A stretch of DNA of 64,000 bases from Acidobacteriota bacterium (GCA_016192145.1 JACPUT010000008.1:1-64000), one strand, 5' to 3'; positions 7,133 through 16,284 are shown, numbered from the stretch's first letter. Notes: generated by a model not told the origin, from the sequence alone. Translations and numbers: made by a program.

Positions 7133-8516
7133 GAAAACACCATCCCCAAAGGGAGGCCCTCGTTCTCGAAAACCGAAGCCCGTGGAGCCCCCCGCTTCGC
7201 CGGAAGGTCTCCGCTTACCTGAAGTGCTCCGCACACGGGTGGGCGACTTGGTCCCCTTCGCCGGCAACCCCAGGGAGCATGATGTCGAGCAGGTTCGGCT
7301 GCTCCAGAAGTCCCTCGGCCGCTACGGGCTGGCTGCCCTTCCCGTGGTTCAGAAGGGAAGTCTGCGCATCTTGGCCGGCCACGGCCGGGTGGAGGCCCTC
7401 AAGGCTTCCGGTCACTCCGATGCCGTGATTCCCGTTGTGGCCGTTGACCTCTCGGACGAGGATGCGACAGCCTACACCGTGGCGGACAACCGCCTCACGG
7501 ACCTCTCCCACTGGAATGTGCCCCAGCTTCAGGATTTGCTGGGGGAACTGGAGGAGACCGGCTTCGATCTGGAATGCGCCGGGTATACCGAGGATGCCTG
7601 GGAGGATCTTCAGGCCCTCACCTTTACCGAGGAGGAAGGCCAACTTCAGAAGGATCCCGACGAAGCACCGCCCTGTCCCGAGACACCGCGAAGCTGCCGG
7701 GGTGACCTCTACTTCCTCGGGCGCCACCGCCTACTCTGCGGTGATGCGACAGATGAGGACGACGTGCGGCGGCTCATGGACGGCGAGGCGGCGGACATGG
7801 TCCTCACGGACCCTCCCTACGCGGTGGCCTACGAATCCTCGGCCAAGCACCTCAAGGCCTCCGGCAAGGCCAGCATCCTGAACGACGCCCTGGACGAAAA
7901 GGCCTTCGAAGCCTTCCTCCATCTGGTGTTCCGGAACTACGCCAGGGTGGCGGCGAAGCACGCGGCCTTCTACGTCTGGCATCCCTCTCGATACCAGCGG
8001 GCCTTTGAGAACGCCATGAACGCCGCCGGCATTCTCCAGCGGGCCCAGATCGTCTGGGTCAAGAACGCGGCGAGCTTTGGCTACTCCCAGTACAAGTGGA
8101 AACACGAGCTGTGCCTGCTGGGCGCCCGGGAGGGGGAGACCCCGCTGATCTACGTCGACGCCCACGAGGCAGCCTTCTACGCCTTCAAGCAATCCGAGAG
8201 CCCCTTCTGGAAAGGGGACCGCACTCAGACCACCGTGTGGCAGGTGGCCCGCGAAACAGGCTACGTCCATCCCACCCAGAAACCCATCGAACTGCTCCGG
8301 AAGGCCCTGACCAACAGCTCCAAACCCCAGCATCTCGTGGCGGACTTTTTCGGAGGCTCGGGCAGCACGCTCATGGCTTGCGAGATCATGGGGCGGCGCT
8401 GCGCCACGATGGAATTGGACCCGAAGTTCGTCGATGTGATCGTTCACCGCTGGGAGGAGGCCACCGGTCGGAAAGCCCACCTCGTTCGACAAGGACAGAA
8501 AGGAGACGTTGCATGA
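7122..8516 (+). CDS. ParB-like domain fused to a DNA methyltransferase
   Basis: This 464-aa protein has a ParB/sulfiredoxin N-terminal domain (about 35-160) with the GNPREHD, ILAGHGR and ADNR segments. It is followed by a beta-class amino-methyltransferase with the catalytic motif TDPPY (Asp230) before the SAM-binding motif ADFFGGSGST (about 408-417). Proteins of this type are common next to phage terminases and methylate adenine or cytosine-N4 in phage and host DNA, either against restriction or for packaging control. The target sequence cannot be read from the protein. It starts at a GTG (7122) with GGAGG upstream and overlaps the next gene by four bases (ATGA). Confidence 0.88.
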   Translation: MRHEKTPSPKGGPRSRKPKPVEPPASPEGLRLPEVLRTRVGDLVPFAGNPREHDVEQVRLLQKSLGRYGLAALPVVQKGSLRILAGHGRVEALKASGHSDAVIPVVAVDLSDEDATAYTVADNRLTDLSHWNVPQLQDLLGELEETGFDLECAGYTEDAWEDLQALTFTEEEGQLQKDPDEAPPCPETPRSCRGDLYFLGRHRLLCGDATDEDDVRRLMDGEAADMVLTDPPYAVAYESSAKHLKASGKASILNDALDEKAFEAFLHLVFRNYARVAAKHAAFYVWHPSRYQRAFENAMNAAGILQRAQIVWVKNAASFGYSQYKWKHELCLLGAREGETPLIYVDAHEAAFYAFKQSESPFWKGDRTQTTVWQVARETGYVHPTQKPIELLRKALTNSSKPQHLVADFFGGSGSTLMACEIMGRRCATMELDPKFVDVIVHRWEEATGRKAHLVRQGQKGDVA

Positions 8517-9043
8517 CGGACCCTGGTCTGTGTTCCATGCGGCGCCGCCACCCTTGGGATGAACTCCGCCGACGCTTCGTCCAGGGCGAAGAGGTGGACG
8601 AGGGGGACCGCACCACGCGCCGATGGCCCTCTACCGGGGATTTAGCGGCCACCTTCGGTATCCATCCTTCCAACGTCTCCAAGGCGGCGCGAAAGAAGGA
8701 TCCCGAAGGGCGGGATTGGTACGGCCAACGCGAGGCCTTCAAGCGCGAACTCCAGCGCCAGGTGGACGTCAAGGCCGCCCAAAAACTCGCCGAGCAGGAG
8801 ATCCGCTTCCGCGTGCGGACCTACCAGGTGGCAGAGCGTTTGCTGGGGGGCGTGGAGCGGGCCCTGCGCACGGAAGACCACCCGCCGGACAACCTCAGCC
8901 GCCTCGCGAACACCGCGCGGCGAGCACAGGAACTCGGCATGGTGGCCTTGGATCGGGCCAAGGACGGCCCCGTGGAAGGCCTGGACGACTGGACCCTCAT
9001 GCGCCGGATCCGGCAGGGAGCCCGTCTGGAGGACCTGGTGTAG
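8513..9043 (+). CDS. Putative terminase small subunit
   Basis: This 176-aa protein has an HTH-like segment at residues 40-62 (STGDLAATFGIHPSNVSKAA) and a long helical, charged middle that fits an oligomerisation region. Terminase small subunits recognise phage DNA for packaging, and this gene lies one gene upstream of the large subunit. The start (ATG 8513) overlaps the methyltransferase stop and has AAAGGAGA upstream. The assignment comes from the HTH, the size and the position; I see no family-specific signature. Confidence 0.6.
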   Translation: MTDPGLCSMRRRHPWDELRRRFVQGEEVDEGDRTTRRWPSTGDLAATFGIHPSNVSKAARKKDPEGRDWYGQREAFKRELQRQVDVKAAQKLAEQEIRFRVRTYQVAERLLGGVERALRTEDHPPDNLSRLANTARRAQELGMVALDRAKDGPVEGLDDWTLMRRIRQGARLEDLV

Positions 9044-9095
9044 GAAGGACCGGCTTCGCGAGGCGGGCCGAGATTCGGATCAATGGGAGGTCGGA

Positions 9096-9635
9096 ATGGA
9101 CAACGGGTGTCGAACCGCTCAGGGAGGCTCTGTGGAGGCGCGCCTTTGGGGCGATCTCCTCGGCGGGATCTTCCACCTCAGTCGCCTTTATCAACAACAA
9201 GACGACGGCCGCCGCTTCCTGCGGTGTGAGTCCGTGCTCAAGACCCTGGAATCCTTGCTCAAGGGACATGGGGCGGGACGGGATCTGCCGGTGGCAGAGC
9301 TTCTCCGTGGGGCACGGGCCCTGGAGCCAGAGTCAGGGGGCAGGGGCGGAGAGTTCGATGAGCCTGCCAGGTGGTGGGCATGCACCCATGCCTCCTTCCA
9401 GTTGGCTTCCCTCTACGGGCTGGGAGGCCAGGAGCCCGACCTGGCCCTTCGCTTGGCGGATGTGCATCGGGAGATCCGTTCCGCGGTCCAGTGCGTCTAT
9501 CCCGATACGGCAGGCAAAGCCATGATCCGCGCTGCAACCACCCATCCAGACGCCCAGGAAGACGCCTTCAGGGACTGGGTGCGGCGACATCTGGTGGAGG
9601 CTTCGAGAGCTTCCCTGATGGAGGATGCCGGGTAA
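9096..9635 (+). CDS. Hypothetical phage protein between the terminase subunits
   Basis: The protein is 179 aa, mostly helical, with no signal peptide or membrane segment and no motif I can name. It sits between the small and large terminase genes on the same strand, 52 bases after the first, with GGGAGG in front of the ATG at 9096. It could be a packaging accessory. I cannot exclude that it, and not the preceding gene, is the small terminase subunit. Confidence 0.5.
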   Translation: MDNGCRTAQGGSVEARLWGDLLGGIFHLSRLYQQQDDGRRFLRCESVLKTLESLLKGHGAGRDLPVAELLRGARALEPESGGRGGEFDEPARWWACTHASFQLASLYGLGGQEPDLALRLADVHREIRSAVQCVYPDTAGKAMIRAATTHPDAQEDAFRDWVRRHLVEASRASLMEDAG

Positions 9636-9680
9636 GGGCGGCCAGTCCCGCTTTGCCCTTCGCAGGAGCTTCCTGGAAGC

Positions 9681-11741
9681 ATGGGAAGTCCAGGAAGCGG
9701 TCGTCACACGCACAGCAGGGTGGAGCCCCTCGAGGCCCTTCCCGAGGAGGAGCGTCGACGCATCGAAGCCCACCGGCGAGCCGAAGCCATCCTCGCCGAA
9801 CTTCCCAAGGATCGTCGCCTGAGGGTGGCCATGCTGGCCCAGCGGCTGGATCTCTTCGCGGCGGCGACCTTGCGGATCCGCACCAAGGACGGCGGCCCCC
9901 TCTGGCCCTTCGCCTTCAATCCGATCCAGATGGATTACCTCCGTTCCCTGCGTACCCGGTACGCCGTTTCCTCTGACCTGGACCGCTTCCGGAGGATCCG
10001 GGACCTCATCGTCAAGCCCCGCCAGTTGGGCTTTTCCACGTTCATCGCAGGGCTTTTCTTCTTCGACGGTTTCCTAGAGCCGGGCCGCATCACCGTGGTG
10101 CTCACCCACAAATCCGAGTTGTCTCAGGAATTGCTGCGTACCTACGGGACCTTCCTGGAAGGGCTTCCCGACGAGCTGCGCCACGCGGTGCGCCGCGTGA
10201 GCGACTCAAAATACCAGCTGGAGCTGGAATTCAAGGCGGGCTCCGACGACGATCCGCCCTCCCGCTTCGTCATCGCGACGGAAGCGGGGGAGCCCTGGCG
10301 AGGGGGCGTGATCCATAACCTGCACGCGTCCGAAGCGGCCTGGTACAAGGACTGGGCGGCCTTCAAGGCCTCCTTCGTGCAGGCGGTGCCGAAGGAGGGG
10401 AATGTGGTCTTCGAGACCACGGCCAACGGCTTCAACCCCTACTACCAGGAGGTGCAGGACGCCCTGGCCGGGGTCTCGGACTACCGCGTGGTGTTCTACG
10501 CCTGGTACAAACACCCGGAGTATCGCCGTTTCTGGGATCCGGAGCGCCATGACCTGCCGTCGCCTGAGGAGCGGCAGGTCATGGCGGAATTCGCCCTCGA
10601 CCTGGAGCAGCTCGCCTGGCGGCGCTGGAAGCAGGGCGAACTGCGGGGGCTATACCTGCAGGAATACCCGGAAACCCTGATGGGGGCCTTTCTCACCAGC
10701 GGCCGACCCATCTTCGACCTCGCCGCCGTGACACGCGGACTCGAACGGGCGAAGCAGGTGCCTCCCCCAACCACGCCCCGAACCGGCGTCCGGATCTGGG
10801 AAGCACCCATCCCTGGGGAGCTGTATCTCCTTTCCAGCGACGTCTCGGAAGGGCTGGACCGGGGTGAGGGCAGCTCCACAAACCCCGAGGCGGGCGGTAC
10901 CGACTTTTCCGCCGCCTACGTATGGCACGTCCGCACCCTGCGGGCGGTGGCCGCGGTGCATGGGCGCATCCCACCCGTGGAATACGCGCGGATCCTTGAC
11001 CGGCTGGGTCGTCGCTATGAGGCTGTGGTGGCGGTGGAGCGCAACAACCACGGCCACACCGTGCTCGCGGCCTTGGAGGAGGCGCGCTACCCCGAACTCT
11101 ATCGCCACACGGAGTACAACCAGCAGACGGGCGCGCGCTATCTGGCGCCAGGCTTTCCCACGAACCAAGTGACGCGGCCTCTGGCCATCGACGCCCTGGA
11201 CGAGGCGATCCGTCGAGATGCCTTGCAAGTGCCAGATGAGCGCTTCTGGACCGAATGCCACGCCTTCCACCGCAACGAGCGCGGCAAACCCGAGGCGCTG
11301 CCCGGAAACCACGATGACCGTGTGCTCGCAGCGGGCATCGGCGTCTACCTCTGCACCCTCGGCCGCGGTGCCTGGGGCATCGAAGGGGTGGAGGGGGCCG
11401 ACGGGGCGGGCTTTCCGCGACATCCTGCTCCGCCGGACTGGTCGTCGGCGGGTATGCGCGGTCAGGGGCCCTGTCAACCCGGGCCCGCGGCGGAACACGT
11501 CCCTTCGGGTTCCTTTCATACTGTGCTTCAGCAGGTCACCCACCCGCTGGTCGAGGCTCGAAACCTTAGCTGCGGGACCTGCCAGGCCTTCCAGGCAGGG
11601 TCGGCTTCAGCCTGCCAGGCCCACCGCTGCGCGGTCCGGGCCGTGGATCCCCCCTGCGCCCTCTATGCCCCCCTCCCGGATGGAGAGGAGCCCGAGGGGT
11701 GGGAAGGTGAGTTCTCCGAGGACTTGCCATGGAAGCCTTAG
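9681..11741 (+). CDS. Terminase large subunit with Cys-rich C-terminal tail
   Basis: This 686-aa protein shows the packaging ATPase and nuclease. A variant Walker A, KPRQLGFST, lies at residues about 112-120, and a Walker B-like segment, HNLHASEAAWY, near 210. The nuclease acidic motifs include SSDVSEG (about 390) and VAVERNNHG, and a C-terminal NHDDRVLA is typical of TerL nucleases. It cuts and pumps DNA into the prohead through the portal. The last 60 residues are unusual: CGTC...CxxHxC...PPC, a cysteine cluster that could bind zinc and is not part of a standard TerL. The start is ATG 9681 with AGGAG 12 bases upstream. It overlaps the portal gene by 13 bases. Confidence 0.88.
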   Translation: MGSPGSGRHTHSRVEPLEALPEEERRRIEAHRRAEAILAELPKDRRLRVAMLAQRLDLFAAATLRIRTKDGGPLWPFAFNPIQMDYLRSLRTRYAVSSDLDRFRRIRDLIVKPRQLGFSTFIAGLFFFDGFLEPGRITVVLTHKSELSQELLRTYGTFLEGLPDELRHAVRRVSDSKYQLELEFKAGSDDDPPSRFVIATEAGEPWRGGVIHNLHASEAAWYKDWAAFKASFVQAVPKEGNVVFETTANGFNPYYQEVQDALAGVSDYRVVFYAWYKHPEYRRFWDPERHDLPSPEERQVMAEFALDLEQLAWRRWKQGELRGLYLQEYPETLMGAFLTSGRPIFDLAAVTRGLERAKQVPPPTTPRTGVRIWEAPIPGELYLLSSDVSEGLDRGEGSSTNPEAGGTDFSAAYVWHVRTLRAVAAVHGRIPPVEYARILDRLGRRYEAVVAVERNNHGHTVLAALEEARYPELYRHTEYNQQTGARYLAPGFPTNQVTRPLAIDALDEAIRRDALQVPDERFWTECHAFHRNERGKPEALPGNHDDRVLAAGIGVYLCTLGRGAWGIEGVEGADGAGFPRHPAPPDWSSAGMRGQGPCQPGPAAEHVPSGSFHTVLQQVTHPLVEARNLSCGTCQAFQAGSASACQAHRCAVRAVDPPCALYAPLPDGEEPEGWEGEFSEDLPWKP

Positions 11742-13576
11742 CTCGCTTCGAGCCGAGTCTTCCCGCCGGATCGCCCTTCGCCCACCTCGGAGTCGCGGCA
11801 GGCGTGGCCTATCATCCCCTCGCCCCCGCGGATGAAGTTGAAGACGCGAGCCAGGAACTGCTGGGCCTTTACGGCTCCGCGCTGCCCGACCTGGGGACCG
11901 AAGTGGGTCTCCTCGTGCGGGACTGGGTGCGCCTGGAGGAGGCGGAGCGGCTGGGAAACCGCCTCCTGGCGAAGGCCCTGCGGATGGTGCACCCCGGGGC
12001 AAAAGAGGCGAAGGCGCGGACGGAATCCCTGCTGGCCTCCGCGCAGGGACAGGGCCGGTGGCTCCGGAAGCCCGGCCTCTCCTTCGAGGCCCTGCGGCAG
12101 GCTGTGCGCCGCATCGAGGTGGCCCAGGCCTTCCACCGCACCCGGCGCCGACAGGTGCTGCGCTTTTCGGAGCCCTCCCAGAAGGACGACGTGGTGGGCT
12201 TCCGGCTCCGCCACCAGGATCCCAATCACGTCCTGTCCCAGGACGAGTCCGCCTACCTGGAATGGCTCACCTCCTTCCTCCTCAGCGGCGGGCGCGAGTT
12301 CCGCACCCTGCCGCGGCGGAAGCTCGGGCGGGTGGGCCTCCGGACCTTCCTGGCCCAGCTGGTGGACGACGCCCTGACCCTGGACCATGGCGCGGTGGAG
12401 ACGGTACCTCTTCGGGGCATGGAGGGGCTCGACGCGTTCTTCGTGCGGGACAGCGCCACCTTCTTTCTCGCGGGCCAAAGACAGGGCGCAGGTGACCTCT
12501 TTGCGATCCAGGTGGCTGCAGGCTTGGAGGAGATTCCCTTCCGCTACGAGGAGCTGGCGCTCTTCCAGCGGAATCTCTCACCGGAGATCGACCGCAACGG
12601 TTACGGCCATTCAGAACTGGAAGCGGGCGTGGACACCCTATCGGCCTTCGTGGAGGCGCTGACCTACACCCGTCGGGGGTTGGATGAGAACGCCATCCCC
12701 AAAGGCATCCTCACGGTCTTCGGGGACTTCGATCGGCGCACCCAGCAGACCTTCATTTCCGCCTGGCAGGCGAAGCTCCGAGGGGTCTCCAACGCCTTCG
12801 CCCTGCCGGTGCTCTTTGCCCGGAAAGGTCAGGCGGCGGCCCAGTTCACCCAGACCGGCGCGCCCTTTTCCGAGATGGCCTTCGCCAAGTGGATCAGCCT
12901 GCAGGCCTCGATCCTGGGGGCGATCTACGGGATAGATCCGCGGGAGGTGGGCATCGAGGGGTTCTCCGCGGACAAGGCCACGCTCTCCGGAGACGACACG
13001 GCAGAACGGCTCGCGTCCTCGCGGGATCAGGGACTGGAGCCCTTCCTGGCTGATCTCGAAGGTTTCCTCAGTGACGACCTGCTCGGACGCTTCGCACCCT
13101 GGGTGCGCTTCAGCTTCACGGGCCTGCGCGCGGGAGACGAGAAGGCGAAGCGCGAGCTGGAGGCGCGGGTCAGCACCCTCAACGAGTTGCGTGCGTCCTT
13201 GCAGATGCCTCCCCACCCCTTGGGCTGGTTCGGAGACCTCCCGGCCGATCCGAATCTGCTCTCCGCCGAGTTCCAGCGCCTCCAATCGGTGCTGACCTTC
13301 GACGAGGCCCGTCGTGTCTGGGGCGGCCTGCCGGCCTTCCCGGAGGCGAAAGTCGGAACCACACCGATGAATCCCACCCTGGGAAGCGCCTGGCAGCAGG
13401 CGACGGCGCCGGATCCCGGGCCCATGGGATGGAACGGAGAGGGCGACCCCTTCGACGCCTTGGGCGAGGACTCGGAGGAAGCCGCCGAGCCGGAAGGCCA
13501 CGACCCACCGGGCCTTCGGGAGGACATGTCAACCCATCTCCGGCGATTCAGGAACGAGGAAGGAGCGGACGCATGA
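11729..13576 (+). CDS. Phage portal protein
   Basis: This 615-aa protein lies directly after the large terminase and before the MuF-like protein, the standard portal position. Its features fit portals of the HK97/DUF935-like type. They are a helical N-terminal region, a YGHSELE segment followed by long helices, and a central FSADKATLSGDDTAE stretch. The C-terminus is acidic, Pro/Glu-rich and probably disordered. The portal forms the dodecameric ring at one capsid vertex through which DNA passes. It overlaps the next small gene by four bases (ATGA). No motif alone proves the family; context and length carry the call. Confidence 0.75.
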   Translation: MEALARFEPSLPAGSPFAHLGVAAGVAYHPLAPADEVEDASQELLGLYGSALPDLGTEVGLLVRDWVRLEEAERLGNRLLAKALRMVHPGAKEAKARTESLLASAQGQGRWLRKPGLSFEALRQAVRRIEVAQAFHRTRRRQVLRFSEPSQKDDVVGFRLRHQDPNHVLSQDESAYLEWLTSFLLSGGREFRTLPRRKLGRVGLRTFLAQLVDDALTLDHGAVETVPLRGMEGLDAFFVRDSATFFLAGQRQGAGDLFAIQVAAGLEEIPFRYEELALFQRNLSPEIDRNGYGHSELEAGVDTLSAFVEALTYTRRGLDENAIPKGILTVFGDFDRRTQQTFISAWQAKLRGVSNAFALPVLFARKGQAAAQFTQTGAPFSEMAFAKWISLQASILGAIYGIDPREVGIEGFSADKATLSGDDTAERLASSRDQGLEPFLADLEGFLSDDLLGRFAPWVRFSFTGLRAGDEKAKRELEARVSTLNELRASLQMPPHPLGWFGDLPADPNLLSAEFQRLQSVLTFDEARRVWGGLPAFPEAKVGTTPMNPTLGSAWQQATAPDPGPMGWNGEGDPFDALGEDSEEAAEPEGHDPPGLREDMSTHLRRFRNEEGADA

Positions 13577-13770
13577 AACCGTGCAAGAACCCCACCTGTG
13601 ACGAGATCCGGGCTGCCGCCCTCCAGGTTGGCGGCGTCTGGGACACCCTCCTGGCCTCGGCCGCCGCCGGGGATCCAGACGCCCAGGGTGTCTTGCGGCA
13701 CCTCGAGAATGCGCCCCAGGTGCTCGACGGCCTTAGGCGCCTCGCGGAGGCTCTGGGTGAACTCGTCTGA
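13573..13770 (+). CDS. Small hypothetical phage protein
   Basis: The protein is 65 aa, starts MKPCKNPTCDE and is otherwise helical and Ala/Leu-rich. The two nearby cysteines are not enough to claim a metal site. It is coupled by ATGA to the portal gene, and its end overlaps the GTG start of the MuF-like gene, so it looks like a genuine link in the head operon. It was probably missed in longer-ORF scans. Function unknown. Confidence 0.55.
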   Translation: MKPCKNPTCDEIRAAALQVGGVWDTLLASAAAGDPDAQGVLRHLENAPQVLDGLRRLAEALGELV

Positions 13771-14713
13771 ACGCGGCGCTCTGCACCTCTGGTCGCCCAA
13801 TCCCGATCGGGCCGTGGCGACGATCGAGGCGGACCTCTACCGGCCTGGCTTTCACTTCCTGGCGCGGCTCTATGGCGCTGCCCTGGGAGTGCCCGCGCCG
13901 CGGCGTTTACAAAAGGCCCTTGGGGATCCTCGGGAGTTACGCCCACCTGGGTGGGGCGAACTGGCCCGGCTCTTTCGCGCGGGCGCTTCTCCAGAGCAGC
14001 TCGTGGCTCGCTGGCAGGTGGTCGTGGACCGCCTGGCGGATCACCTGCTACCCGACCGGACGAAGGAGGAACTGGCGACGCGCACGGCGATCCGGACCCA
14101 TCTCTACGGCCGCGTGCGGGCCCGGGTCGGTGAGGCCCTTGAGGGAGCCACCAACGTTGGCGTCCCCACGGGAATGTCCGCCCTCGCCCGAGAATCCCAG
14201 GCCTGGACGCGTCTGAAGCTCCTGGAGGGAGTGCGGGATCTGGACCACCATGCTCGACGCGCCGTTGTCGAGACCTTCCTCCATTCCCGAGAAGCCGGAG
14301 AAGATGTGAAGGCTCTCCAGCGGAAGCTCTTCGATCGTTTCTCAGAGCAGAATCGCGATTGGCGCCGCCTGGCGCTCACGGAGACGGCTGCCGCCGTCTC
14401 AAACGGCACCCTCGTTGCCGTGGATCCCGAGGAGGGATGGGAAGCCGAGTGGGTGGCTTCTCCCACCGCCTGCGCCTGGTGCCGCCGCTGGCACGGGCAG
14501 AGCTTCCGGGTGATGAGCCCAGAGGACCCTCGCAAGGACGGCCAGCGCGAGGTGTGGCCCGGAAAAAGCAACCTGGGCCGGTCCCCGAGTCCGCGAAGGC
14601 GCGATGGCCATCTCCGAGGGGAAGCGGAGCTTTGGTGGCCTGCTCAGCCCTGCCACCCCAACTGCCGGTGCCAGTGGGTGATGCGGCGGGCGTTCAGTTT
14701 GCCGGTACCCTGA
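13757..14713 (+). CDS. MuF-like minor head (head morphogenesis) protein
   Basis: The protein has 318 aa, counted from a GTG at 13757. The C-terminal half carries the MuF/SPP1-gp7 pattern: LTETAAAVSNGTL, then a CAWC motif, and near the end HPNCRCQW, the signature His-x-Asn-Cys-x-Cys of this family. MuF proteins sit on the portal inside the head and often mark the place where phages carry internal or ejected proteins. The long minus-strand genes just downstream fit that pattern. It overlaps the preceding gene by 14 bases. Confidence 0.82.
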   Translation: MNSSERGALHLWSPNPDRAVATIEADLYRPGFHFLARLYGAALGVPAPRRLQKALGDPRELRPPGWGELARLFRAGASPEQLVARWQVVVDRLADHLLPDRTKEELATRTAIRTHLYGRVRARVGEALEGATNVGVPTGMSALARESQAWTRLKLLEGVRDLDHHARRAVVETFLHSREAGEDVKALQRKLFDRFSEQNRDWRRLALTETAAAVSNGTLVAVDPEEGWEAEWVASPTACAWCRRWHGQSFRVMSPEDPRKDGQREVWPGKSNLGRSPSPRRRDGHLRGEAELWWPAQPCHPNCRCQWVMRRAFSLPVP

Positions 14714-14740
14714 CGAGCTTTCAGCTACGGTTGGCGGAGT

Positions 14741-15682
14741 TTAATTCCCGGATGGCACCATCACTTGTTCGATGAAGGCTGAGCCCATATGGTTCTCGAT
14801 GATTTTGAGGGCAGGGGTGGATGACAAAGTGTGGACGCATGCGTGATGAACCGTCAGGACGGCCTCCTGAAGGTCGTCTGCCCCCTTCGCCTCAAGGGAC
14901 TCGATTACCAGACCGATGGCCTGGGCCTTAGCTTTCGAGATGTGCCTCGCATGGGACTTGGTGATGGCGTGGTCTCCCAATTCCTCAACTACCTTTTTGG
15001 CCTTGGATTTCGCACCCCGCTGTCCCTGGAACATTCGGTTCTCCAGCCAGGTCGCCACGATTTCCTGGCTCATATGGGTTGCTTTCATGCACTCCCCGAT
15101 GAGGCTGGGCGTGTATTTGGCGATGATGGGCTGCCAGAGTGGAATCCTGGATGGATCCTGAGCAATCTCCTTCGCGGCCTGTTCAAACTCTTCCAGGATG
15201 CCATGGGCCGGAAGCCCTCCAATCTGAGGGTCGATTGGGCCAAGGCTCGATTGATCGCCCATCAGGATCCGATTGGCTGCGCACGCGATCATGGTGCCTG
15301 CAGACATGGCAATCTGGGGAACGACCACACGGATGTCCGCGAATTTCGCGTGCAGGTAGTCGACCAGGGACTCTGTTGCCGCCAGATCGCCGCCGGGGGT
15401 ATGCAGCAGAAGGTCGAGCCCCTTGGAGCGATCCAAGCGATGGATGACGGCCATGAATCCGTTCTTGTCTCCATCATGGATGCTGAAGTCCCTCCCATGG
15501 CTCCGTTGGAGATCCATCTTTTGGAGCCATCCACTATAGTAAATGATCGTATTCCGGCCAGTGACCTCATGAAGTTTAATTAGGGCTTCCCTTCGGACCT
15601 GATCGAAAGCCGCATGCTGCAGGATTTGGCCCTGCTGGATGTAGGTCCTTATTTGGGCATTCAGGTCGTGCCAGTTCCCCAT
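14741..15682 (-). CDS. SDH_sah / ClpP-class serine protease-like protein
   Basis: The protein is 313 aa. HTPGGD near residue 95 forms the oxyanion loop, MSAGT carries the predicted nucleophile Ser127, and SSLGPIDPQ follows at about 143. This is the signature of the SDH_sah (PF01972) serine dehydrogenase proteinase family, related to SppA and ClpP. No signal peptide or obvious membrane helix is seen, so it is probably cytoplasmic. It is transcribed against the phage head genes, together with the small gene upstream (TGATG junction at 15682). A role in phage assembly is unlikely; it is better viewed as a cargo cassette. Substrate unknown. Confidence 0.82.
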   Translation of the reverse strand: MGNWHDLNAQIRTYIQQGQILQHAAFDQVRREALIKLHEVTGRNTIIYYSGWLQKMDLQRSHGRDFSIHDGDKNGFMAVIHRLDRSKGLDLLLHTPGGDLAATESLVDYLHAKFADIRVVVPQIAMSAGTMIACAANRILMGDQSSLGPIDPQIGGLPAHGILEEFEQAAKEIAQDPSRIPLWQPIIAKYTPSLIGECMKATHMSQEIVATWLENRMFQGQRGAKSKAKKVVEELGDHAITKSHARHISKAKAQAIGLVIESLEAKGADDLQEAVLTVHHACVHTLSSTPALKIIENHMGSAFIEQVMVPSGN

Positions 15683-15951
15683 CAACGACCCTCGAACACG
15701 GACGCGGAAGTGTCAGTGTATCGGGACCGGGACATCAATGCGCCGGTCTTAGGGTCCCTTAAAGGAGGGAATGGATCCAGTTCCGGTGCTTGAACCACCG
15801 GAACATATGGGGAGTATTTGGCCATTTCCTTGAAGACCTTATTCACTTGGGCCAAGTCAAGGGGCTTCTCGGCTTTCCTTGCTACCACGGCGGCCTCCTG
15901 TTGCCATTGTAGGTGTTTTTCAGAGGAAGGTAACACATCCTTCTTTCTCAT
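15682..15951 (-). CDS. Small partner protein upstream of the SDH-type protease
   Basis: The protein is 89 aa, charged and helical in the first half (LQWQQEAAVVARKAEKPLDL), with a Pro-rich middle and a Ser/Thr-rich end. I do not recognise a family. Its stop overlaps the start of the protease gene, so the pair is translated together. A small charged protein in front of a protease gene could be an adaptor, an inhibitor or an antitoxin, but nothing in the sequence proves this. Confidence 0.6.
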   Translation of the reverse strand: MRKKDVLPSSEKHLQWQQEAAVVARKAEKPLDLAQVNKVFKEMAKYSPYVPVVQAPELDPFPPLRDPKTGALMSRSRYTDTSASVFEGR

Positions 15952-16056
15952 CGACGTCTCAGGTTACTGGGTAGACGCTCGGAGTGCACCTTGCAACGCG
16001 ATACGAGTCTCTCCAATTCCTCCAGCAACAAGGACACCTTCATTAGCCGGAGGGGT

Positions 16057-16140
16057 ATGAAGGTTCGGCCGGAGGGATCCCCCCTCATTCCCAAAGCCCG
16101 CGATGCCTGGGAAGCATTCAAAGGCAAGGCCCCGCTCTAA
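16057..16140 (+). pseudogene. Possible 27-aa peptide or gene remnant
   Basis: This very short frame begins MKVRPEGSPLIPK and ends at TAA inside a hairpin loop. It has a good ribosome binding site (GGAGGGG, 2 bases before the ATG; spacing is tight). It may be the tail of a gene lost when the protease cassette inserted, or a chance frame. Confidence 0.25.
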
Positions 16141-16150
16141 GAACGGGGCC
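16128..16150 (+). terminator. Hairpin GGCCCCG / CGGGGCC
   Basis: A perfect 7-bp G+C stem has a 9-base loop, followed by CTGGATTGATG with no clear T-run. It lies between opposing transcription units, which is where a terminator would be expected. Confidence 0.35.
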
Positions 16151-16284
16151 CTGGATTGATGTCAGGCTGGGATGATCCATATCAAGCCCTCCAGGGGCAC
16201 CCGACGCTTGTATTGTCGGCTTGGCAGGAAGGCCACGCAATCAAAAATCCTTTGGTAGGGGTATGGGAAGCACGCCGGGCTGGC

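Larger units (their letters stand above)
15952..16284. other. Intergenic region between the protease cassette and the helicase operon
   Basis: There are about 330 bases without a long gene. It must hold the minus-strand promoter for the protease pair. A 27-codon plus-strand reading frame (16057-16140) with GGAGGGG before its ATG runs into a terminator-like hairpin at 16128-16150. It may be the surviving end of a lost gene. Confidence 0.4.
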
